From assembly GCA_034440575.1 (NCBI GenBank), contig JAOTOL010001463.1:1-64000 (forward strand): a stretch of DNA of 64,000 bases, in the 5' to 3' direction. Position 1 is the stretch's first letter, and each line of letters starts with the position of its first letter. Positions 55,736-64,000 of the stretch are shown piece after piece. The notes beneath the pieces were generated by a model that made no database searches, had not been told where the DNA came from, and was given only the letters and a program-made list of their open reading frames with translations. This DNA is from Imbricaverruca yamaguchii. Lineage: Eukaryota > Arthropoda > Thecostraca > Neoverrucidae. A program made the translations under genes and the position numbers.

Positions 55736-58109
55736 TGAAGGTATTTTATTCTTGAAGAAGAACCTCTGGTTATTTTACAACACATTCAACCACAAGGTTG
55801 TATAGCGTCGCCAAACTATCACACCAATTGGTTGTGGATGGACTCTGCAAATGCCACCAGCAGTGAGAATTTAGTCCCATGCTCCACCATCTAAGCTACT
55901 AAGGACCCCAGGTTTTTATTCTTCATTCCAGGAAACATCACTGCATTTTTTCAAAATGTATACACTTAGTTATTTATCAAATGTATATATTCCATTACTT
56001 GGTGCTTCAATATACATCCCATAATTTGGAAAACTGGGAAATTATACACCCTGTAACATAGTGCTTCTCAAGATAATACACTCCCTACTTTGGCAAGACA
56101 CAAAATTATACACTCCGAATCCAAGACCAAGAAGTGAAAATCCCACACTGATCATATAGCACATCATAGGCAATACCTTCATCTGTTATTGCACCACTGA
56201 ATGCTCGTCATCACGATCAAAGATCCGCTATGGTGAGCATAAACATGATACCTGCGAACGGAAAAGTTACAAACGAGAAACGAAGAGTGAAGACTGCATA
56301 AACACCACCAAGAACCATGATGTAGGTACTCCCTTACGAAGGATGTCGATGCAGCGTCCAATAAGTGGTACATTCTACATTCTATCCTATTTCGCGAATA
56401 GTTCACCGATGACACACATGCCTAGGTACCCACCTACCGAACGCGGTGGAAACTTGCAACCTTCTCCTGGTTTTTTATATCTGTGCAAACAGCCGGCCTT
56501 GCATGTAAAGTGCCTTGCAGCCGGCTGTAGACAGACAGCACATGTTACTTCTCGCCTCGAGTCAGCCATATATGTCTGTTCGTCATGCTGCCAAATTCAC
56601 CAGAGTTTGAAGGAATATTTTGTAGTTGTCGATAATATTTTGGTAGGTGTGTGCGTGTATCCCTTGTTTCACGTCGGTGAGCAGAAATGTAATTTTATTA
56701 AAATAAAACTACATTTCTTTTAGTTTTATTAAAGTAAAACTACATTTCATTTGCATTTGGTTCGGCTATCAAGAAAACCAATGGGAAAGCTGGCAAATAG
56801 GGCTCCAATGTGAACCTATGAATACGTGGCTAGAGAGTTGGGCTCACAAGAATAAAAATCGACACTAAAGTTGTCCGACGATGGTCATATTCATAAGATC
56901 CGTTACTAACCGGAGGGTGGGGGGTGGGGGGGGGGGTGACATGACGTGAACCCGAGCACTTTCGGCAGAGGACGGGACCGTTCCTCCAACTTTCGGCGGA
57001 CATAAATGATTATGAATGATTTGTACGAAAACCGAGGATTCGTTCCATGCATGGTAATCATTCTCGCATCATTGACTTAGTCCTTACTACCCAGCCAGCA
57101 TTTTAACTGGGCCCCGACTGCAGGGGTCCAGCTGGACAGACGGCAGGGCAACGACCAGGTAGCCCGACTGGGCCAAATGTTTGCCCATGCAGCATTTATT
57201 CCCTGGGCCCGACATGGCTCTGGTCGGTTTTCTGGCCGGGGTCCAGCTGAGCACCGACTGGACATGCGAATCTACGCCGAGCCCAGGCGTGACCCGCCCT
57301 CATGTTCTTCTTCACCGCCATTGAAAAGCGTGAAACCATGAGATGCAGCCTCGACCCTCAGTCGTCGTCGGACCAGGTCGGGAACTGCGGTGCTGGTCGG
57401 CCTGCAGGCCAGGTAGTCGTCGAAGGGCTTGGCCGTTCCTACTTCCCTCAACGCGTCAAACCGAGACGGCCGCTGCGACCGGCGGCTGCGGTGAATGCGA
57501 CCGTGGCCCTTGGTCTGGGAAGGAGAGCGGCATGAGGTGCCGTGCCGGCCACCCGAGACGACGTCTCATTCCACTCGAGTTTACAATGCATTGGTTGGTT
57601 GGTCGGACGTCGGAGCGGTTGAAGAAGTGGGCTAGAGGGCAACGGCAACTATCCAGCCTGGCCACCGACAAGACGGCCTCAGTCGCCCACACAGCGACGC
57701 GCCACTGAACCGTGCCGCCACTTACGAGCCTGCCCCGACACCGCCCAGTCCGGCGTGGCCCGGACCCACTACTGTACCCCGAATTTGACCTCGCCGACCT
57801 TTTGGCCTCTTTAGGCGAAAGGGTTCGTCAAAGCAAAACAAGATCGTTTTGTGGTGCAGGCACGGTATGCCTGCGAAGGTTGTGTTAAATTTTCAGACGA
57901 ATCGGAGAATATTGGTGAATGCGTTTCTAAATGTGTTGCTGAATAGGATGCTAGTGCTACCTAATGAAATGCATCATCGATATGGATCAGGTCATGCAGT
58001 GTGGCGCTTCTTACGTTGATAGTACATGCATCAGTGTTGAGAGTCTACACTCAACGCCTCGTTTGGCACCACTCGTCTACATACCACTTTCATTTGCTGA
58101 ATTTCATGA
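55736..58109. other. No recognised gene
   Basis: 56690-56755 is a short tandem of AAAACTACATTT-type units. A G-run (GGGTGGGGGGTGGGGG...) lies at 56918-56937. 57090-57720 is GC-rich with overlapping open frames on both strands and no domain I recognise. Confidence 0.45.
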
Positions 58110-58925
58110 AACCTGACCTGAGGTCAAACGCTGACCTTTGAAGGCCACGTGCTCTGATGTACTGCTTTCTTGCTCCGTTGGCGATTATTACACGCAAATA
58201 TCCATCAGATAAATGCATTCAGGAAGATGTTATTTGGTACCCCGTAATTTTCCCATAGGGTGTAATGAAGTATTCGTTGATCTGAGGTCAAATGGTGACA
58301 TTGAAAGTGACATGCTTGGATATGCTGCTTTCTTGCCCCATGGGAGATTATTCGGCACTAATGTCTATCGGATGAATGTATTTAGGAAGATGTTATTCGA
58401 TACCCGGTAGATGACAATAGCGCAAGACCAATAATATTTTGTGAGCATAGGCTGAAATAGGTGACAACTTTGACATTGTGGATCAAAAGCTTGAATATGC
58501 TATATCCATGTGCCATACCACAATGTCTGGTTTGTTATTTCGCGGTCCCACGTACAATATTGCGGGAATTGTTGGGTAAGCAAGAATTTGGCACACCTCC
58601 TACTTTGGGCATTTTTTTGGCGAACGGTAATGAATCGGTGACCATGATTGATAATTTTGATCGATGTGCTACATATACGTGCTACATAGACCTGCCAAAA
58701 TTATGTATATCCAATGTGTCATCATAATTTTATTCGGTACCCCGTAAATAGATATAGTGCATGAGTAAAACCAACTTTACTGACCTGAGGTCAAACTATT
58801 GCATTGAAGGTTATGCAATTAGAAGCGCTGCATCTTTGATGGACAGCGAACGTCTAGGTGTTGGAATCATTCATCTTAGTGAAGTGCTTTGAATTGCATG
58901 CGGTACCCCGTTTTTGATCCGAATG
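58110..58925. repeat. Degenerate ~163-bp tandem repeat, about 5 units
   Basis: Units share CTGAGGTCAAA (58117, 58279, 58789), a GCTGCTTTCTTGC...GGGAGATTATT middle, and an end AAGATGTTATT-GGTACCCCGTA (~58228, ~58390, ~58735, ~58905). The units are old and diverged. The start of two units contains TGACCTGAGGTCA, an everted pair of AGGTCA half-sites. Confidence 0.7.
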
Positions 58926-59557
58926 ACCCTTCTTGATCTCTGGATATCTAACTGCTCGTCCTACCGGCTACTTGTTGCTTGCCTTGCTTTTGCAAGCGAC
59001 AAAGATCATATCCAAAAAATTGAACGAAATCGGAGAATATCCGAATAGGATGCTGAATGCGAATGCGAATGCGAATGCGTTGCTAATATGGACCTTCGCT
59101 AAAAAGCATGACAAGCACCATCGGTGAAGTTTGGGACCAGTTCCGTAGATCAAATACATCGTGTATAGTTGACATGGACAATAGGCGGAAAACATTGAAA
59201 GCTTCAGGATGTTCAGTGTAATTCGGAGACCTACCGACCACTCACCATGTCGATACGAGTCCGAATGGCGGGAAGTTGGATACATTTTGCACAAGTCTTG
59301 CACATGCACACTTGTGCATTCGGAAAATACACATGTAACATGTATTTTTGTGGCATCTGACATGATCCGTACCACGCATGGGGTCTGACAAATGGGGAGG
59401 GGGAGCTGGGGCATGTGACCCCCATGGAAGGTGGGTCCCTCCAGCGGGGAAAAGGCGCCCCTCTGGGAAGGCTCGAATACACCCCTCGAATTCTTGAGTC
59501 AGAAGAGCTCCTTTGGAGGAAAAGGCGCCCCTTGGAATGGAAGGTGGGTGAACTTCC
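58926..59557. other. No gene; small (GAATGC)n repeat
   Basis: Four units of GAATGC at 59053-59080. 59400-59557 is GC-rich with loosely repeated CCTCGAATT-CTT-AGTCAGA motifs that continue into the dispersed repeat copy B. Confidence 0.5.
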
Positions 59558-62335
59558 CCACGCCTCTCGAATTATTCAGGCAGAGGCACCACGTTGAGAG
59601 GAAGAGACACCTCTCCGTGAAGCCTCGAATGCACCCCATTTAAGTGCACCCCTTTCAGTCAGAGGCGCTCCTCTGAAGCGAAAAACGCACCTCCAGGTAC
59701 CTTCGCATTGCCCCCCCCCCCGGAGATGCGCCACCATGACTTCCTGGATGTACCCCTGCCCACACGCGCACTCCAAGTGACATTCACTTGAATAGGATAC
59801 AGATGTCAGCGAAGGAGAAAGATCGTTTGTGGATGCTAAGTAAGGAATGAAGTATATATATATGGAGAAAGCAAACTACTTCTCTCTTTAATTAAACAAC
59901 GCACATCACAAGACATAAGGCTGATGAATAGAACGGAAGTTTTGAATTGATAGATATATAGGGCAGCTCGGACTCTCACTCTCTCAAAATCGGGCACGAT
60001 TTTCAATAATATCTGGAGGAAAATGAACAAGGCAAACTTCAAGCTTTTCAACCTCTGAGGCAGACCATGGGATCATATGCTCAAAAATCCTTGCTATGGC
60101 TTTCAACTAGGCACCATGGTGTATGGTTATAGGCCATATGCAGACTGCAAACGAATCACGACCCGAGATCCGGAACAGGATCCCGAGCCTGTGACCTGAG
60201 ATCCACGACAGGATCCCGAGCCTTTGACCTGAGATCCATGGCAGGATCCTGAGCCTGTGACCCGAGATCTACGGCAGGATCCTGAACCTGTGACGTGAGA
60301 TCTACGGCAGGATCCCGAGCTCTGACCTCAGTCCGGCACAGCATGATCCAGGCCTTAGTGATCCGAGCCTTGCAACAGGACTACTAGCTCGACATTCATT
60401 GGACGGGTGCTCGTTGTGACTGCCGATCATTTGGGATTCAAGTTGAGCACCCTAGTGCAGTAGTCCGTATCAGTCAGTGTCAGCGAGGTGGCGACGTATC
60501 GCGTACTGCATAGATCGCCGACAGGCTGCGGCCCAGTGGTGAACCCTGGCCGCAGCCGTGGAGAACCATGGTGAACTATGGACCGTGGAGAACCATGGAC
60601 GCGCACAGACGGGCAGGAAGAGGAGAGGCGCATACGGAACCGCAACCTGGCCAGGTATGACCATCAATTCCTTAGCTGTTGACGATTAACCCTTGATTTG
60701 CTGGGACACATTTTGCAGCCTCATGTTTTTACTCAGATACCTACCGAACGCATAACGTCATCGTCCTCAACTTGTGCATGCCTGCCAATTTAAGATGGAA
60801 TGTATTTGTGTTCGACTTTTATCTAGGTATCTGGGGATTTTCTAGGGGGGCTGTACCGGGCTAGACGTGAATGTCACGCCATCGGCTTCGATACTTATCT
60901 TCTGGTACCTTCCACAAGTTGTAAAAATTAACCTTCCAAGGATGTCTAAAGTAGTTGCATATAAATATGGAGACACGATTTTGAAAATATGAGTACACAA
61001 ATCATCTGTTGCCTCAGGTAAGGTCGCTAGTTCAAGTCAAGTCGCGGTGAATGTTTTTTCTTCTTCAATTTTCATACTTTACAGACTAACGATTATAGAA
61101 CAAACCATGAATACTCGTATGATGGAGCGACTTGACTTGAACTAGCGGTCGATTACGTCTTCTATACGTATTCGACGTTTCATATAGATATCACGTGAGG
61201 TCACGGAGGCATGATTAAAAATGTACGCTTGAATCACATTTACGCAGACGTGACGAATTGTCCAAATGTTATTGGCCGCTCTTTATAGGGAGCCAAATAA
61301 TAGCATATGTTCTTATCACATTAGTTGCCATGTCCTATGCGTACGTTCCAATGCTCGCGCCCCTTTCAGGTCATTCTAGTTCAATGGCCCAGGTGATTTG
61401 GGACTTGGTCCAAGCTGATCCTCTTATTGTAGGCAATTGGCTTATAGGGTAGTTTTCAAAGGTGGACGTTAATTCAGCACTCGTTTCTTACCTAGTAGCA
61501 AACTTATTGCACTTATTGCATAAGTTAGACAATTTTAGGTCAGTAACCTAGGTCACCAGGTTAATTTTCTGTCACATATCACATAGGCACACACATAGGC
61601 ACACACATCACATTTTCGATGTTGTATTTAATAAGCAGGTCGATGACTGGTAGCATTCGACGACTAATAGGCGATGAATAATAGACGCTTGTCTGATCGG
61701 TTATTTGAGGTGAGTTAGCATTACCCAAGTTAACACGGCGTAAGAGGTCATGCACGTCAAGTATGCGCGACAAAAGGTGGTTAAAATAGTGATTCTGTCG
61801 GCACACCTCATCAGTATGAAGTTCGGAGGCCAGTCTAGACAGATAGTGACAATGTAGCTCTATCGATCGATTACATCCGTGAACACCTACGAAGCAATTC
61901 GGTGGGCTACGCCAGCAAATCAGGAAGATAACTTGCAACATCAGGTTATCATATCGACGTAATTGATCGATAGAGCTACATTCTCAGTCTAGACAGACAG
62001 TGGGGATGTAGCTCTATCGATCGATTACATCAGTAAACACCTACGAAGCAATTCGGTGGGCTACGCCAGCAAATCAGCGAGATAGCATGCGACAGCCTCT
62101 AACTTGTAACCTAAACTTGTCAAGCTCGTGCATTAGCCTGTAGCAACCTCTATGAACGCTTTATGGGATGGCGGTGACGTGAAACAACTACATAATTGCT
62201 TATGTTCATCGATTCAAAGTATTCTCAAATGGTCATATTCAATATTTCTGCAGATATTTTTAACCATGCAGAGAAGAATATGCGAAGGAAAGTAAGCAAC
62301 AACGGAATCAATGTGTGCATCTTCCATAGATCACA
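59558..62335 (-). mobile_element. Dispersed repeat family, copy B (~2.8 kb)
   Basis: Inverted match of 31705-33462, with the same 33-bp minisatellite (60166-60327), the same conserved 110-codon frame (61579-61941 minus) and the same TCGATCGAT double hairpins (61855-62035). Copy B has an extra ~970 bp (60333-61305) that continues the GATCC-GAGCC motif of the minisatellite side, so it was probably part of the original element. Within it is a perfect 21-bp inverted repeat (61025-61045 and 61127-61147). The flanks show no clear TSD. Confidence 0.85.
60166..60327. repeat. 33-bp minisatellite in copy B, about 5 units
   Basis: Units GAGCCTGTGACCTGAGATCC plus ACGGCAGGATCCT, partner of 32706-32868 in inverse orientation. 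The 11-residue protein repeat on the minus strand is an artefact. Confidence 0.9.
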
Positions 62336-62871
62336 AAACATGAAATATGGTCATTCAGGATCCAATCTAGTGGTATTACTGCAAACGCAAAATATGTACC
62401 TCCTCATAGCGAAATCTAATGCTACATATACATCATAGTTTTGATTTAAGAATATTTTATCAACTTACTCCATGGTCAGTAGCAACTTACCCCCATATCG
62501 TGGTAAGATGTGGAGCCGGTGGTTGTGCGATGCTTTGCTCTCAGGTGGAAAGTCAAACGGATTCAACGCAAAAATGCTAATCAAGCAGGATAATCTCATT
62601 GCTGCCCTTCCGAGGTTGTGAGGTATATTGAGTTTCACCAAAATTGCATCAAGTATCCCTGGTCTCCGTACCAGAACTGCTCCACACAACAATGCTGCAC
62701 AGCAATATAGTACAGAACAACATGACAACAATACTTCAGACAGCAATACTGCACAGCAGTATAGCACAGCACAACAATAAAGCAATACAGCAATGCTTCA
62801 CACAGCAATACCGCCCGACTGAGTGCACTGTTGTGGAATAGCCGCGCGTGCCACAGCTGTCCGGTCGGCAG
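62336..62871. other. Protease 3' flank with CAGCAATAC-rich repeat
   Basis: 62690-62812 is an imperfect repeat of ~14 bp (ACAGCAATACTGC-like). It lies 60-180 bp beyond the protease stop codon, so it probably falls in the 3' UTR or just after it. No other feature seen. Confidence 0.5.
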
Positions 62872-64000
62872 TCAGCTGCTGTTTTCGACAATCCACTGGA
62901 CGTACTTGGACACCTTTGTGTAGATGCCGGGAAAGGCTGGGTCTCCGCAGCCCAGTCCGGTGGAGACGATGCCGATCACCTGGAAGCGGCCGTCGTCGTC
63001 GTCGATCACCAGCGGGCCGCCCGAGTCGCCCTGGCACGCGTCGGCCGGCTGGTCGGTGATGGTGCCAGCGCACAGCTTGGTGCCCTGGAAGCCGCCTGGG
63101 AAGCTCCTGTCGAACGAGTTGGACCGCCGGTACTTGCGCTCGCAGTCGCGCTCGTCCAGCACGCGCAGCGCCACCTCCTGCAGCACGGACGCCGTGTCGC
63201 CGCCGAACTCTGTGCGTCCCCAGCCGGCCAGCTGCGCAGTGCGGCCCGTGTGGTCGGCATCGGCCGGCGGCAGGCAGGCGGGCCGCACGCGCCGGCCGAA
63301 CCGCACCGGCCGCGTCAGTACCACCAGCGCGATGTCGTTGTGCCGGGCGCGGTAGTCGGGGTGCACGATCAGCCGGCGCACGGCTCTGTCCAGGTGGCGG
63401 CCGTCGCTGGTGCGCGACAGGTCGTGCTCGCCCAGGCGCACCGTCAGCTGGCCGGCGCGCCGGCCGGCCAGGCAGTGCGCCGCCGTCAGCACCGTTCGCG
63501 CCGAGACGAGCGTGCCGCCGCAGATCCAGCGCGGTTCGTCGGCGTCGGAGTCGTCGTCGGCCACGCCCAGCAGCACCGCCCATGGCCACCGTCCCACCTC
63601 GGCGTCCACTCCGCCCACCACCTGCACCGCCGGGTGGCCACCGCCCGGAGGGAACTGTCCGCCGGCCCGGGACCTGGCACTGTCCCGGTCGGATTCTGGA
63701 GAAGAGATCCGGACAGGCCTGCGCCGCCCGCAGTCTTTGACCAGCTGGGTTGTGCCGGGCGGCTGGGTGGTAGGCGGCTGGGTGGTAGGCGGCTGGGTGG
63801 TCGGCGGCTGGGTGGTAGGCGACTGGGTGGTACCTTCAGACCCTATGTTGCCCTGTGGGCAGCAGATGTCTCCTCTACATGTGGCCGTGCCACCATCTCC
63901 GGCGACTGTGCACTGACCCGGTGTCACACAAGAGCCCAGGCTGAACGTTCCCGTCAAACAGGGTATGCGGAATGGGGGAAACGGGAAACCGGAACCGAAG
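62872..64000 (-). CDS. Secreted trypsin-like serine protease with clip-like N-terminus, partial
   Basis: The frame is open to the window edge, so the signal peptide and start lie beyond 64000. Residues are counted from the Leu codon at 63957. Before the linker are six cysteines ending in a CC pair (IPC, GSC, GQC, TATC, DICC), the pattern of arthropod clip-type modules. TTQPP repeats (45-70) form a Pro/Thr linker, and Cys76 probably links to the protease domain. The S1 domain starts VVGG (113) and carries the triad H161 (TAAHC), D208 (DIALV) and S312 (GDSGGP). D306 in the S1 pocket predicts cleavage after Lys/Arg. Clip proteases act in haemolymph cascades (clotting, melanisation, Toll). Oddity: the residue before VVGG is Gln, not Arg/Lys, so ordinary tryptic activation at that point is not expected. 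The stop is UGA at 62872. One exon covers everything seen. Confidence 0.92.
   Translation of the reverse strand, partial: FGSGFPFPPFRIPCLTGTFSLGSCVTPGQCTVAGDGGTATCRGDICCPQGNIGSEGTTQSPTTQPPTTQPPTTQPPTTQPPGTTQLVKDCGRRRPVRISSPESDRDSARSRAGGQFPPGGGHPAVQVVGGVDAEVGRWPWAVLLGVADDDSDADEPRWICGGTLVSARTVLTAAHCLAGRRAGQLTVRLGEHDLSRTSDGRHLDRAVRRLIVHPDYRARHNDIALVVLTRPVRFGRRVRPACLPPADADHTGRTAQLAGWGRTEFGGDTASVLQEVALRVLDERDCERKYRRSNSFDRSFPGGFQGTKLCAGTITDQPADACQGDSGGPLVIDDDDGRFQVIGIVSTGLGCGDPAFPGIYTKVSKYVQWIVENSS

Noticed and set aside
57302..57708. Possible gene in the GC-rich stretch
   Set aside because: Several overlapping frames on both strands, none with a recognised domain or splice context.

Overview
This is animal (bilaterian) nuclear DNA, most probably from an arthropod and perhaps a crustacean. 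Coding exons are sparse and GC-rich. Introns are long, with GT-AG borders. There are many microsatellites and many kinds of transposon debris. No bacterial operon, CRISPR array or rRNA gene is visible. The species assignment is inference.

Host genes: (1) Two exons of a minus-strand tryptophan 2,3-dioxygenase (TDO) gene lie at 7882-8030 and 2922-2989. The 4.9 kb intron between them holds a dead LINE and a minisatellite, and the gene runs off the left edge. (2) An intronless minus-strand UTP18 gene (WD40 protein of the SSU processome) lies at 36739-38226. (3) A minus-strand trypsin-like serine protease with an N-terminal six-Cys clip-like module and a TTQPP linker lies at 62872-64000. It is cut by the right edge.

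Mobile DNA dominates. From left to right: a 13-bp minisatellite (745-1555); an L2/Jockey-like LINE remnant (4900-6592); a tRNA-derived SINE (~12.0-12.1 kb); a degenerate repeat field (14.5-15.4 kb) split by a very young LTR retrotransposon (15459-19937, identical 269-bp LTRs, 5-bp TSD, one in-frame UGA in gag); a decayed CR1 piece (20.5-21.1 kb); a 3.3 kb long-inverted-repeat element (24066-27383) with a SINE inside one arm; a dispersed repeat (31.7-33.5 kb) with an inverted second copy at 59.6-62.3 kb; a SINE with TSD (33855-33966); a small MITE (39573-39751); a 625-bp solo relative of the 3.3 kb element (42323-42947); a second LINE remnant; a nearly full-length frameshifted CR1 LINE (44243-48242 plus 5' region); a CR1 3' fragment (50385-50850); and a Foldback/Mutator-like element (53190-55164).

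Two systems deserve most attention. First, the 53190-55164 element is built almost wholly of 154-bp tandem units arranged in two opposed arms. It has a perfect 9-bp TSD and an empty-site paralogue at 35.37 kb in the same window. Most units carry a nuclear-receptor DR1 motif (AGGTCAAAGGTCA). Second, a ~55-nt mini-retroposon (a hairpin plus a TAAC-type tail) occurs three times. Each copy has its own 13-15 bp TSD and the same 5' start, so it looks like a complete, extremely short retroposon and not a randomly truncated LINE.
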